56,566 nt of DNA from Fusobacterium sp. (GCA_019416865.1 DXWL01000010.1:1-56566), one strand, 5' to 3'; shown: positions 17,415-26,295, counted from the first letter of the stretch. The notes: generated from the letters alone by a model not told the origin. Program-made: numbers and translations.

Positions 17415-18035
17415 ATGAAAAATTGTATTTTAATTGGAGTAGCAGGAGGAAGCGGGAGTGGAAAGACAACAGTTGCTAATAATTTAGTAAAAGCTTTTAA
17501 AGCTGAAGATGCTGTCTTACTTGAGCAAGATGCTTACTACAGAGAATTAATAGATATGACTTTAGAAGAAAAAGCAAAGGTAAATTTTGATCACCCTGAT
17601 TCTATTGAGTTTGAATTATTGAAAAAACACATAGAAGCTTTAAAAAAAGGAGAAATAATAGAAAGACCTATCTATGATTTTACGACTCATTCAAGAAAAG
17701 AGGGAACTGTAAAAATAACTCCTTCAAAAATAATTATAGTTGAAGGAATTTTAATATTTGCTGTTCCTGAAATAAGAGAGCTTTTAGATGTTAAAATATT
17801 TGTAGATACTGATACAGATGAGATGATATTAAGAAGAATAGAAAGAGATATGAATGAAAGAGGCAGAAGTTTTGAATCTGTAAAGACTCAATATCTTACT
17901 ACTGTAAAACCTATGTATTTAGAATTTTGTGAACCAAGTAAACGTTATGCAGATAGAATTATTCCAAGAGGGGGAGAAAATAAAATTGCCATAGATATGC
18001 TTGTCAGCAATTTGAAAAGATACATAGAGGAGTAG
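17415..18035 (+). CDS. udk: Uridine kinase
   Basis: A 206-residue P-loop kinase phosphorylating uridine and cytidine to UMP/CMP in pyrimidine salvage. The Walker A 'GVAGGSGSGKTT' is at residues 8-19. 'EQDAYYREL' and 'NFDHPDSIEFELL' form the nucleoside-binding region, 'PIYDF..HSR' follows, and 'IIVEGILIFAVPEIRELLDVKIFVD' with 'DMNERGRSF' completes the lid. Length is normal. It is preceded by AGGAGG and closed by a terminator at 18079. Confidence 0.95.
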   Translation: MKNCILIGVAGGSGSGKTTVANNLVKAFKAEDAVLLEQDAYYRELIDMTLEEKAKVNFDHPDSIEFELLKKHIEALKKGEIIERPIYDFTTHSRKEGTVKITPSKIIIVEGILIFAVPEIRELLDVKIFVDTDTDEMILRRIERDMNERGRSFESVKTQYLTTVKPMYLEFCEPSKRYADRIIPRGGENKIAIDMLVSNLKRYIEE

Positions 18036-18078
18036 TTGCTATTAAATATTTTTAGTACTGTTCAGAAAAAGATAATTG

Positions 18079-18102
18079 TTCTGATATATTCAGAATTTTT
18101 TT
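18079..18102 (+). terminator. Terminator after udk
   Basis: TTCTGA (18079-18084) pairs with TCAGAA (18090-18095), followed by seven T. It separates udk from the pnp promoter, whose -35 box begins at the end of the T run. Confidence 0.7.
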
Positions 18103-18129
18103 GATTTTTATATATATAAATGATATAAT
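18101..18129 (+). promoter_or_regulatory. pnp promoter
   Basis: TTGATT at 18101-18106, a 17-base spacer and a perfect TATAAT at 18124-18129. Predicted start near 18136, about 12 bases before the long leader hairpin. Confidence 0.65.
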
Positions 18130-18147
18130 TATAAAATGTATGACTGT

Positions 18148-18248
18148 TGTTGCAGGATTAAAATTTTTATAGAGTAAGTAGTAAGAGAAAAATTATAAAA
18201 TATATATTTTATAATTTTTCCCTTATTATTTACTGAAATCCTGCAATA
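18148..18248 (+). promoter_or_regulatory. Very long hairpin in the pnp 5' UTR
   Basis: Outer stem: TTGCAGGATT (18150-18159) with AATCCTGCAA (18237-18246), extendable by two pairs. Middle stem: GTAAGTAGTAAG (18174-18185) with CTTATTATTTAC (18222-18233), twelve pairs including G-U. Tip: a perfect 34-base palindrome at 18187-18220. In all it has roughly 40 pairs over 100 bases with one asymmetric internal loop. The layout resembles the E. coli pnp leader duplex that RNase III cuts and PNPase then degrades to repress its own synthesis. Confidence 0.75.
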
Positions 18249-18279
18249 CTGTAAATAATATTTATAGGAGGATTAATTA

Positions 18280-20391
18280 ATGTTTAATGAAACAAAACTT
18301 GAACTAGAAATTGGTGGAAGAACACTTTCTTTTTCAACAGGAAAATTTGCAAGACAATCAAACGGAGCTGTAATGATTCAGTATGGAGATACTGTAATGC
18401 TTTGTACAGTTAACAGAAGCAAAGAGGGAAGACCTGGAATAGACTTTTTCCCATTAACAGTTGACTATATAGAAAAATTCTATGCAGCAGGAAAATTTCC
18501 TGGAGGGTTTAATAAAAGAGAAGCAAGACCTTCAATAGACGCAACACTTACTTCAAGACTTACAGACAGACCTATAAGACCAATGTTCCCTGATGGGTTT
18601 AACTATGAAGTACAAATAGTAAATACTATTTTCTCTTATGATGGAAAAAATACACCTGATTATCTTGGAATAATTGGAGCATCAGCAGCTATAATGATAT
18701 CAGATATTCCATTCCTTGGGCCTGTTGCAGGTGTTACAGTTGGAAGAAAAGATGGACAATTCATTCTTAACCCTACACCAGAAGAATTAGAAACAAGCGA
18801 ACTTAACTTAAAAGTTGCAGGAACAAAAGAAGCTGTAAACATGGTTGAAGCAGGAGCAGCTGAAATGGATGAAGAAACAATGCTTCAAGCTATAATGTTT
18901 GCACATGAAAATATTAAAAAACTTTGTGAATTCCAAGAAGAATTTACAAAATTAGTAGGAAAAGAAAAAATAGAGTTTACGAAAGAAAAGCCTAATCCAT
19001 TAGTAAAAGATTTTATAGATACAAATGGAGAAGAGAGATTAAAACAAGCTGTTCTTACAACTGGTAAACAAGCAAGACAAGATGCAGTAGATGCTCTTCA
19101 TGACGAACTTAGAGAAAGATTTATTGCTGAAAATTTTGCTGAACTTTCAGAAGAAGAACTTCCTGAAGATGTAATGACAGAATTTGATGTATACTATGAA
19201 GATCTTATGAAAAAACTTGTAAGAGAAGTTATTATTTTCCACAAACACAGAGTTGATGGAAGAAAAATAGATGAAATAAGACCTCTTTACGCTGAAGTTG
19301 GAACTCTTCCAATGCCTCACGGTTCAGCTATGTTTACAAGAGGAGAAACTCAAGCTCTTGTAACTACAACTTTAGGTTCAAAAGCAAATGAGCAGTTAAT
19401 AGATACATTAGATGAAGAATATTATAAAAAATTCTATCTTCACTATAACTTCCCAGCATATTCTGTTGGAGAAATTGGAAGAAACGGAGCTCCAGGAAGA
19501 AGAGAACTTGGACACGGATCTCTTGCTGAAAGAGCTTTATCATATGTAATTCCTTCTGAAGAAGAATTCCCATACACAATAAGAGTAGTATCTGATATTA
19601 CAGAATCAAATGGATCATCATCTCAAGCTTCAATTTGTGGAGGATCACTTGCTCTTATGGATGCAGGAGTGCCTATTAAAGAACATGTTGCAGGAATAGC
19701 AATGGGACTTGTAAAAGAGGGAGATGAATTTACAGTTCTTACAGATATCATGGGACTTGAAGATCACTTAGGAGATATGGACTTTAAAGTTGCCGGAACA
19801 AAATCAGGAATTACAGCTCTTCAAATGGATATCAAAATTACAGGTATTACAGAAGAGATAATGAGAATAGCTTTAAATCAAGCATTAAAAGCAAGACTTC
19901 AAATTCTTGAAGTAATGAATGCGGCTATTCCTGAGCCAAGAAAAGAACTTGCACCAAATGCACCAAGAATAGTACAAATGCAAATTAATACAGATAAAAT
20001 TGCAGGACTTATTGGACCAGCAGGAAAAAATATCAAAAAAATTATTGAAGAAACTGGAGCAACAGTTGACATCACTGATGATGGAAAAGTATCAGTATTT
20101 TGTAATGACTTAGAACAACTTCAAAAAACTGTAAAAATGATAGAAGCTCACACTAAAGATGTAGAAGTGGGAGAAGTTTACAGTGGAAGAGTTGTTAAAA
20201 TAGCAAAATTTGGTGCTTTCATGGAAATACTTCCTGGTAAAGAAGGACTTCTTCATGTTTCTGAAATTTCTAAAGAGAGAGTAGCAAATGTAGAAGATGT
20301 TTTAAAAGAGGGAGATGTATTTGATGTTAAGGTTATTTCTATGGAAGGTGGAAAAATAAGCCTTAGCAAAAAAAGATTACTAGAGGACTAG
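18280..20391 (+). CDS. pnp: Polynucleotide phosphorylase
   Basis: A 703-residue 3'-5' exoribonuclease of standard length and domain order: two RNase PH domains (about 1-225 and 305-540) joined by an alpha-helical linker, then a KH domain (about 550-610, 'IAGLIGPAGKNIKKIIEETGA') and an S1 domain (about 618-690, 'GEVYSGRVVKIAKFGAFMEILPGKEGLLHVSEIS'). The second PH domain carries 'FTRGETQALVTTTLG', 'GRRELGHGSLAERAL' and 'SNGSSSQASICGGSLALMDAG', the phosphate-binding and catalytic regions. Translation starts behind AGGAGG just below the long leader hairpin. It is followed closely by rimO. Confidence 0.97.
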   Translation: MFNETKLELEIGGRTLSFSTGKFARQSNGAVMIQYGDTVMLCTVNRSKEGRPGIDFFPLTVDYIEKFYAAGKFPGGFNKREARPSIDATLTSRLTDRPIRPMFPDGFNYEVQIVNTIFSYDGKNTPDYLGIIGASAAIMISDIPFLGPVAGVTVGRKDGQFILNPTPEELETSELNLKVAGTKEAVNMVEAGAAEMDEETMLQAIMFAHENIKKLCEFQEEFTKLVGKEKIEFTKEKPNPLVKDFIDTNGEERLKQAVLTTGKQARQDAVDALHDELRERFIAENFAELSEEELPEDVMTEFDVYYEDLMKKLVREVIIFHKHRVDGRKIDEIRPLYAEVGTLPMPHGSAMFTRGETQALVTTTLGSKANEQLIDTLDEEYYKKFYLHYNFPAYSVGEIGRNGAPGRRELGHGSLAERALSYVIPSEEEFPYTIRVVSDITESNGSSSQASICGGSLALMDAGVPIKEHVAGIAMGLVKEGDEFTVLTDIMGLEDHLGDMDFKVAGTKSGITALQMDIKITGITEEIMRIALNQALKARLQILEVMNAAIPEPRKELAPNAPRIVQMQINTDKIAGLIGPAGKNIKKIIEETGATVDITDDGKVSVFCNDLEQLQKTVKMIEAHTKDVEVGEVYSGRVVKIAKFGAFMEILPGKEGLLHVSEISKERVANVEDVLKEGDVFDVKVISMEGGKISLSKKRLLED

Positions 20392-20422
20392 GACTAATCT
20401 TAAAATAAGAGAGAGGTAACAG

Positions 20423-21757
20423 ATGAAATTAGGATTAATAAGCCTTGGATGCAGTAAAAATCTTGTAGACAGTGAAAATATTCTTGGATTTTTAATTAAA
20501 AACAGAGGATATGAATTGGTAGAAGATTTAAGCACAGCAGATATTATAACAGTAAATACTTGTGCTTTTATAGGTGATGCAAAAGAGGAATCAATAGAAG
20601 CTATACTTGAAGCTTCTGAATATAAAACAACAGGAAATCTTAAAAAGCTTATAGTTGCAGGGTGTCTTTCAGAAAGATACGGAGAAGAACTAATAAAAGA
20701 GATTCCTGAAATAGATGCTGTTGTAGGAACAGGAGATATTGATAAAATATGTAAAATTGTAGACAGCATTCTTGAAAATAAAAAAGAGGTTGTGGTGGGA
20801 AGTCAAGACTTCCTTCCAAACTCTCATACTGAAAGGGTAATTACAACACATCCTCACACAGCTTATCTGAAAATATCAGAAGGATGTGATAAGAGATGTA
20901 CTTACTGTATCATTCCTTCTCTTAGAGGAGATTTGAGAAGCAGAAGTATAGAGGATATTGTTGAAGAAGCAGAGATACTTGCAAAATCTGGAGTGAAAGA
21001 GCTTAATCTTTTAGCACAAGAATCAACTGAATATGGCCTTGATAACTATAAAGAAAAAGCACTTGCAAAACTTTTAAGAGAACTTGTAAAAGTAGAGGGA
21101 ATTGAATGGATAAGAACATATTATATGTATCCAAATTCAATTACTGATGAGCTTATAGAAGTTATGAGAGATGAACCAAAAGTATGTAAATATTTTGATG
21201 TGCCTATTCAGCATATATCAGATGATATTCTTCAAAGAATGGGAAGAGCAAAATCAGGAGATTATATAAGAAGCATTTTAGGAAGAATAAGAAATGCAGT
21301 TCCTGATGCTGTAATAAGAACAACTGTAATAGTTGGATTCCCAGGAGAAACAGAGGAGCAGTTCGAAGAGCTTAAAGATTTTATAGAGGAATTTAAATTT
21401 GATTATATAGGTGTATTTAAATATTCAAGAGAAGAGGATACTGTAGCATACAATATGCCTAATCAAGTTCCTGAAGAGATAAAAGAAAGAAGATGGGCAG
21501 AACTTATAAATCTGCAGGGAGAGATTGCTGAAAGAAAAAATGAGCAGTTTATCGGCAGAGAGGTTGAAGTTCTGATTGATGGAATATCTTCTGAGAGTGA
21601 ATATATGCTTGAGGGAAGAACAAGAGGACAAGCTCTTGAAATAGATGGTAAAGTATTAACAAACGATGGAACAGCTAAAGCTGGAGATATCGTCAAAGTA
21701 AAAATAGAACAAAACTTCCAATACGACTTCATAGGCCCTATTGTAGAAGAAGACTAG
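20423..21757 (+). CDS. rimO: Ribosomal protein S12 methylthiotransferase RimO
   Basis: A 444-residue radical SAM enzyme that adds a methylthio group to an Asp of ribosomal protein S12. The N-terminal UPF0004 domain starts 'LGLISLGCSKNLVDSENILG' and supplies three Cys (near residues 10, 46 and 80) for one cluster. The radical SAM motif 'EGCDKRCTYCIIPSLRGDLRSR' lies near residue 150 (CxxxCxxC). A C-terminal TRAM domain covers about 375-440. 31 bases after pnp, with a GAGAGG site, it is probably in the same transcript. Confidence 0.95.
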   Translation: MKLGLISLGCSKNLVDSENILGFLIKNRGYELVEDLSTADIITVNTCAFIGDAKEESIEAILEASEYKTTGNLKKLIVAGCLSERYGEELIKEIPEIDAVVGTGDIDKICKIVDSILENKKEVVVGSQDFLPNSHTERVITTHPHTAYLKISEGCDKRCTYCIIPSLRGDLRSRSIEDIVEEAEILAKSGVKELNLLAQESTEYGLDNYKEKALAKLLRELVKVEGIEWIRTYYMYPNSITDELIEVMRDEPKVCKYFDVPIQHISDDILQRMGRAKSGDYIRSILGRIRNAVPDAVIRTTVIVGFPGETEEQFEELKDFIEEFKFDYIGVFKYSREEDTVAYNMPNQVPEEIKERRWAELINLQGEIAERKNEQFIGREVEVLIDGISSESEYMLEGRTRGQALEIDGKVLTNDGTAKAGDIVKVKIEQNFQYDFIGPIVEED

Positions 21758-21781
21758 AGATACAGGGAGAGATGAGAGATT

Positions 21782-22345
21782 ATGAATTTACCAAACAAAC
21801 TTACTCTAACAAGACTTATATTATCAGTACCATTTATTTATGCTTTAGAAAATTCTCCTGAGGGAGGACTGCCATATAGATTGATTGCTTTGGCTATATT
21901 TGCCATAGCTTCTCTTACAGATTTCTTTGATGGATATCTTGCAAGAAAACATAATCTTATTACTGACTTCGGAAAGATAATGGATCCTCTTGCTGATAAA
22001 ATATTGGTTATATCTGCTCTTGTTGTTATGGTATATTTAAGATATATTCCTTCGTGGATGTCTATTGTTATAATATTCAGAGAATTTTTAATAAGTGGAA
22101 TAAGAATGGTAGTTGCTGCAAAAGGAGAGGTTATTCCAGCTAGTAAGCTTGGAAAATATAAAACTACATCACAGATGATAGCAATTATGTTAATGATGCT
22201 TTTAGGAGATAAGGCAAATGAAGTATATACTTTCCTGCCAAATCATTATAATTTTTATTTAATGCTTATACCTGTTATTCTTACAATATGGTCAGGATGG
22301 GAATATGTAGAAAATACAAAACATTATTTTCTTGATGTAGACTAA
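21782..22345 (+). CDS. pgsA: CDP-diacylglycerol-glycerol-3-phosphate 3-phosphatidyltransferase
   Basis: A 187-residue integral membrane enzyme making phosphatidylglycerol phosphate. The CDP-alcohol phosphotransferase signature D-G-x2-A-R-x8-G-x3-D-x3-D is complete in 'DFFDGYLARKHNLITDFGKIMDPLADK'-like sequence near residues 46-73. N-terminal 'NLPNKLTLTRLI' is typical. It starts 24 bases after rimO and is followed by the YggT-like gene. The order rimO-pgsA is common in Gram-positive-like genomes. Confidence 0.94.
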   Translation: MNLPNKLTLTRLILSVPFIYALENSPEGGLPYRLIALAIFAIASLTDFFDGYLARKHNLITDFGKIMDPLADKILVISALVVMVYLRYIPSWMSIVIIFREFLISGIRMVVAAKGEVIPASKLGKYKTTSQMIAIMLMMLLGDKANEVYTFLPNHYNFYLMLIPVILTIWSGWEYVENTKHYFLDVD

Positions 22346-22373
22346 AAAATAAAAGAAAAAGGTGAGAATAGAT

Positions 22374-22631
22374 ATGCATATATTGGCTGGTATAATAGAT
22401 TATACAGTTAGAATACTTAATTTAGTAATTGTGATAAGAGTTATTCTTTCATGGCTTGCTCCATACACTCACAATGATTTTACAGATGTGGTATATGCTG
22501 TATCTGAGCCTCTTTTAAGACCGTTCAGAATGATATTTCCTATGGGATACAGCAGAATAGATATATCACCTATACTTGCATACTTTGCATTAAATTTAAT
22601 TAGAAAATTATTATTTTATATAATCTTTTAA
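22374..22631 (+). CDS. YggT-family membrane protein
   Basis: An 85-residue protein with two hydrophobic segments (about 4-24 and 62-83) flanking 'SWLAPYTHNDFTDVVYAVSEPLLRPFRMIFP', the conserved YggT core. The family is linked to cell-division and osmotic phenotypes, but its exact role is unknown. I choose the ATG at 22374, which has AAGGTGA eight bases upstream. A GTG at 22362 would place the start inside that site. Co-transcription with pgsA is likely. Confidence 0.85.
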   Translation: MHILAGIIDYTVRILNLVIVIRVILSWLAPYTHNDFTDVVYAVSEPLLRPFRMIFPMGYSRIDISPILAYFALNLIRKLLFYIIF

Positions 22632-22633
22632 AA

Positions 22634-22831
22634 GAGGTTGTTGCAAATTTGTAAAAAATAAAATTCTCTAAGAAAAAATAGTTTCTATTTATATTGCTCA
22701 CAGAAAGAAAATTTGAAACTCACTTCGTTCAGACAGTCGAATTTTCAGTATTCTGTTTCACTTCATAAATTACGAAACAATTTTTAATATCGAGGATTTT
22801 ATTTTTACAATTTTAGAAATGCAACAGCCCC
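22634..22831. repeat. MITE-like element with about 38-base inverted ends
   Basis: The left end (22634-22668), GAGGTTGTTGCAAATTT then GTAAAAAATAAAATTCTC, is an imperfect inverted copy of the right end (22792-22831). The complement of the right end reads GGGGCTGTTGCATTTC and later GTAAAAATAAAATCCTC. The ~198-base element has no ORF. The right end also occurs at window positions 1-58. Shorter TGTTGCA...TGCAACA hairpins at 32957 and 56341 look like reduced relatives. It lies between the yggT-like gene and rsmH and can act as a terminator. Confidence 0.65.
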
Positions 22832-22856
22832 TTTTCTTATTACAATGGAGGAATTA

Positions 22857-23804
22857 ATGGAAGATATAAAAAATACCTTTAGTGAATATCATATTCCTGT
22901 TTTATTCTATGAAACAATAGAACTTTTGATAACAGATAAAGAAGGAGTATATCTTGACTGCACTCTTGGAGGGGGAGGTCATACAGAAGGAATTTTAAAA
23001 AATACTTCAGATAAAGCTAAAGTAATATCAATAGATCAGGACCAACAAGCTATAGATTTTGCTTCTAAAAGACTTGAGCCATTTAAAAACAGATGGCAGG
23101 TGTATAAAGAAAATTTTGAAAATTTAGATACTGTTCTTTATTGTGCAGGGGAAAATAAAATAGATGGCATACTTATGGATATAGGAGTTTCTTCAACTCA
23201 ACTTGATGATGAAGAGAGAGGATTTTCTTACCGTTTTGATACAAAGCTTGATATGAGAATGGATAAAAATAATCCTGTATCAGCATATGAAGTTGTAAAT
23301 AACTATCCGGAAGAAAAACTTTCTGAAATAATTTTTGAATATGGTGAAGAGAGATTTGCCAGAAAAATAGCAAAATTTATCTGTGAAGCAAGAAAAGAAA
23401 AAGCTATTGAAACAACAGGGGAACTTGTGAGCATAATAAGAAGAGCTTATCCTGCAAGAAGTCAAAAGCATCCTGCTAAAAAAACATTTCAGGCAATAAG
23501 AATAGAGGTAAACAGAGAGTTAGAGGTTTTGGAAAGAGCAATTGAAAAAGCTGTTAAATCTCTGAAAAAAGGAGGAAGACTTGCAATAATCACTTTCCAC
23601 TCTTTAGAGGACAGGATAGTAAAAAATAAATTTAAAGAGTTGGAAAAAGGATGTACTTGCCCTCCAGAACTTCCTGTATGTATGTGTGGGAAAAAACCTC
23701 AGGTAAAGGTCATTACAAGAAAACCTGTTTGTGCCGGAAAAGATGAATTGGAGTATAATAACAGAGCTCATTCTGCAAAACTTAGAGTGGTTGAAAAAAT
23801 TTAA
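22857..23804 (+). CDS. rsmH: 16S rRNA (cytosine-1402-N4) methyltransferase
   Basis: A 315-residue SAM-dependent methyltransferase (MraW). 'YHIPVLFYETIELL' opens the protein. 'YLDCTLGGGGHTEGIL' is the SAM-binding loop, with 'GILMDIGVSSTQLDDEERGFSYR....LDMRMD' as the family signature. 'PAKKTFQAIRIEVNRELE' and 'ITFHSLEDRIVK' follow near residues 210-255. I choose the ATG at 22857. The in-frame ATG at 22845 contains the GGAGG (22847-22851) that serves the second ATG five bases later. It is first in a small cluster with an ftsL-like gene. Confidence 0.93.
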   Translation: MEDIKNTFSEYHIPVLFYETIELLITDKEGVYLDCTLGGGGHTEGILKNTSDKAKVISIDQDQQAIDFASKRLEPFKNRWQVYKENFENLDTVLYCAGENKIDGILMDIGVSSTQLDDEERGFSYRFDTKLDMRMDKNNPVSAYEVVNNYPEEKLSEIIFEYGEERFARKIAKFICEARKEKAIETTGELVSIIRRAYPARSQKHPAKKTFQAIRIEVNRELEVLERAIEKAVKSLKKGGRLAIITFHSLEDRIVKNKFKELEKGCTCPPELPVCMCGKKPQVKVITRKPVCAGKDELEYNNRAHSAKLRVVEKI

Positions 23805-23831
23805 GCTTTTTGAAAATTTGAAAGGAGAACT

Positions 23832-24101
23832 ATGAAACTATTTTTTACTGTAGCAGCTTTAACAGTATCAATATGGCTGATACATAATAATTATCTTGTA
23901 AAAGTTTCAAAATTTGAAAAGGCTATTATTCAAGAAAAAAATCAAGTGGAAAATCTGAGAAAAGAGTTAAATGAAAAAAGACTTGAATATGAAAGAAAAT
24001 CGGATTTAAAAATACTTGAAATTGAAATGAGAGAAAAAAGAGGAATGGAAGCCTCAAAAGAGGTAAACTATTTTAAAATAAAAAAATCACAGAAACAGTA
24101 A
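23832..24101 (+). CDS. FtsL-like single-pass membrane protein
   Basis: An 89-residue protein with one N-terminal hydrophobic segment (about 2-20) and then a charged heptad-like coiled coil ('VSKFEKAIIQEKNQVENLRK', then ELNEKRLEYERK). Size, topology and position right after rsmH match the division protein FtsL, which is too divergent to recognise by motif. Unlike the usual mra cluster, no pbp or mur genes follow; an RNA methyltransferase does. It could also be another small coiled-coil membrane protein. Confidence 0.55.
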   Translation: MKLFFTVAALTVSIWLIHNNYLVKVSKFEKAIIQEKNQVENLRKELNEKRLEYERKSDLKILEIEMREKRGMEASKEVNYFKIKKSQKQ

Positions 24102-24116
24102 AATTTTGGAGGACTA

Positions 24117-25490
24117 ATGTCGATATCAGTAGGAGATAAAGTAATAGTAGATATTGAAAAAATTGTATACGGAGGAGAAGGACTTGGATTTGTAAATGAT
24201 TTTGCAGTATTTGTTCCTATGACAGTTCCAGGTGATCGTGTAGAAGCAGAGATTATTTCCAAGAAAAAAACCTATGCCAGAGGACTTATAACAAAGCTTA
24301 TTACAGCAGGTGAAGAGAGAATAGGAGATGCAGAAAGAATAAGTTTTGAAGATTTTCATGGGTGTGATTTTGGTATGCTTAACTATGAATCACAATTGAA
24401 ATATAAAACTGAACTGGTAAAAGATGTTATGGAAAAAATTGGTGGTGTGAAAGATGTTCCGGTTGAGTATATAGTAGGTGCTGATGAGGAAGACAGACAA
24501 AATTATAGAAATAAAGTAATTGAACCTTTTGCCCTTGATAAAAATAAAAAAATAATTACAGGAATGTTTAAAAGAAAATCCCATGAAGTTTTTGAAGTAA
24601 AAGAAAATATTTTAAGTTCAAATCTTGCCAATAAAATTATAAATACTGTAAAAAAAATGCTTAATGTGAATAAGATATCTGTTTATAATGAAAAAGAGCA
24701 CAGAGGAATTTTAAGACATATAATGGTGAGAACAAACCTTAAAAATGAAGCTATGCTTGTGTTAATAATTAATTCTAAAAAAGTTCCTAAAGAGATTGAG
24801 CAGTTTTTAAAAACAGCATATGATAATATAGAAGAGATAAAATCAGTTTATATTTCTTTAAACAATGAGATTACAAATGTTGCTCTTGGAAAAACAAATA
24901 TACATCTTTTTGGAGATAAATATTTAAAAGAAACTATAAATGGAATTAATTTTAATATATCTCCAGATTCTTTTTTCCAAATAAATGTAAATCAGACTAA
25001 AAAACTTTATAATATAGGAATAAGTTTTTTTGATAATATAAAAGATAAATATATAGCTGATGCTTTTTCAGGAACAGGAACTATAGGAATGATACTTTCT
25101 AAAAATGCTGAAAAAGTATATTCTATTGAGATTGTAAAATCAGCTGTTAAAGATGGAATAAGAACAGCAGGAGAAAATGGAATAGAAAATATGGAGTTTA
25201 TTACAGAAGATGTTAATAAGGAACTTCTTAAGCTTATAGAGGGAGGAAAAAGAGTAGATGCAGTAATATTTGATCCTCCAAGAAAAGGAATTGAAGCAGA
25301 CAGTCTTGTAAAACTAGCGAGTCATAATATAGAGGAGATAGTTTATATTTCATGTAATCCATCAACTTTTGCAAGAGATAGTAAAATTCTTATAGAACAT
25401 GGTTACAAACTGGAAAAGATTCAGCCAGTAGACATGTTCCCCCAAACAAGCCATATTGAGGTAATTGGTAAGTTTAGGCTTATAAAATAA
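24117..25490 (+). CDS. 23S rRNA (uracil-5-) methyltransferase, RlmD/RumA family
   Basis: A 457-residue protein with an N-terminal TRAM domain (1-60, 'VGDKVIVDIEKIVYGGEGLGFV') and a C-terminal m5U methyltransferase. Motifs are 'PDSFFQINVNQTKKLY', the SAM loop 'DAFSGTGTIGMIL', 'DPPRKGIE' and the nucleophile region 'YISCNPSTFARD' near residue 410. RlmD-type enzymes usually carry a four-Cys iron-sulphur motif near residue 80. Here the matching 'FEDFHGCDFGMLNYESQLKYK' keeps a single Cys, so no cluster is expected, as in some Gram-positive RlmCD-like proteins. It ends in a strong terminator. Confidence 0.88.
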   Translation: MSISVGDKVIVDIEKIVYGGEGLGFVNDFAVFVPMTVPGDRVEAEIISKKKTYARGLITKLITAGEERIGDAERISFEDFHGCDFGMLNYESQLKYKTELVKDVMEKIGGVKDVPVEYIVGADEEDRQNYRNKVIEPFALDKNKKIITGMFKRKSHEVFEVKENILSSNLANKIINTVKKMLNVNKISVYNEKEHRGILRHIMVRTNLKNEAMLVLIINSKKVPKEIEQFLKTAYDNIEEIKSVYISLNNEITNVALGKTNIHLFGDKYLKETINGINFNISPDSFFQINVNQTKKLYNIGISFFDNIKDKYIADAFSGTGTIGMILSKNAEKVYSIEIVKSAVKDGIRTAGENGIENMEFITEDVNKELLKLIEGGKRVDAVIFDPPRKGIEADSLVKLASHNIEEIVYISCNPSTFARDSKILIEHGYKLEKIQPVDMFPQTSHIEVIGKFRLIK

Positions 25491-25515
25491 GAGGCTGCAG
25501 TAAGCAGCCTCTTTT
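25491..25515. terminator. Bidirectional terminator
   Basis: AGAGGCTGC and GCAGCCTCT flank a five-base loop, followed by TTTTGTT on the plus strand. It serves the RlmD-family gene and lies just past the end of the convergent (p)ppGpp synthetase gene. Confidence 0.85.
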
Positions 25516-25524
25516 GTTAAAATT

Positions 25525-26295
25525 TTATCTGAATTTATTATCCTGTTCTCTCTCTTCATAAGATTCAAGATTTTCTGTTACAGTAGGTTTAAGATTTTTT
25601 ATAAATGTTCCCATTTCGTCAGCACTTCCTACAATTCTGTTAAAAATGCTTAAATAATCACTCAGAATAGGATTATCCACATCATAAGGATATCTTATTA
25701 TATGATCTATTTCACTCCATGCCTCTTCAAAAACAGTTCTTACCTGCATCTCTACAAAAAGTTTTTCTCCAGCCTCTGTTTCTGTCTGTATTAGATAGTG
25801 AACTGAACGATAACCATGTTCTCTTACAATAATATCACAGTTAAGATGAGCCATAGTTTCTTTTAGTATATCCATGTTATAATCTCCAGGTCTTACATTG
25901 ATCTGAGGAGTTTCAGCCACTTTCCAAAATTTTAAGATCTCTTTGTGGATATGCACCCAATCATCTTTGAAAAGATGAAGAATTCTTACACCAATAAGGT
26001 CTGTAACAATCTCTTTATAATTCTTTACAGAGATATTTCTTTCAGCATATTTTTTACCTTTTCTAATTATTTTTTCAATAAGATGAGAGGGCTTTTTTAC
26101 CCTTCTTCTAACTGAATGTACACCATTTGTATCTATAAGCTTAAAAGTAAATTTGTCTGCAACTTTTTCAAGATGAGGAACTAAATTTACATAATCATCA
26201 TAAATTTTTACAAGTTCATTCCAGTCAAGTCCTGTTGACTCAAAGTATTTTTCTTCAATAGAAAATCTTTTGAAAAAACTTTCTTTTTCCAGCAT
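25525..26295 (-). CDS. Small alarmone synthetase (RelA/SpoT synthetase domain)
   Basis: A 256-residue protein made only of the (p)ppGpp synthetase domain, with no HD hydrolase, TGS or ACT domains. Motifs: 'VRRRVKKPSHLIEKIIRKG' (ATP side, near residue 65), 'DLIGVRILHLF' (near 105), 'REHGYRSVHYLIQ' (near 160) and 'VEMQVRTVFEEAWSEIDH' (near 185). It transfers pyrophosphate from ATP to GDP or GTP. The start follows AAGAGGTGA. It is the last gene of a minus-strand unit, 23 bases after the acidic protein gene, itself overlapping a SIR2-like gene. Whether this is a general stress enzyme or part of a defence unit is open. Confidence 0.9.
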   Translation of the reverse strand: MLEKESFFKRFSIEEKYFESTGLDWNELVKIYDDYVNLVPHLEKVADKFTFKLIDTNGVHSVRRRVKKPSHLIEKIIRKGKKYAERNISVKNYKEIVTDLIGVRILHLFKDDWVHIHKEILKFWKVAETPQINVRPGDYNMDILKETMAHLNCDIIVREHGYRSVHYLIQTETEAGEKLFVEMQVRTVFEEAWSEIDHIIRYPYDVDNPILSDYLSIFNRIVGSADEMGTFIKNLKPTVTENLESYEEREQDNKFR

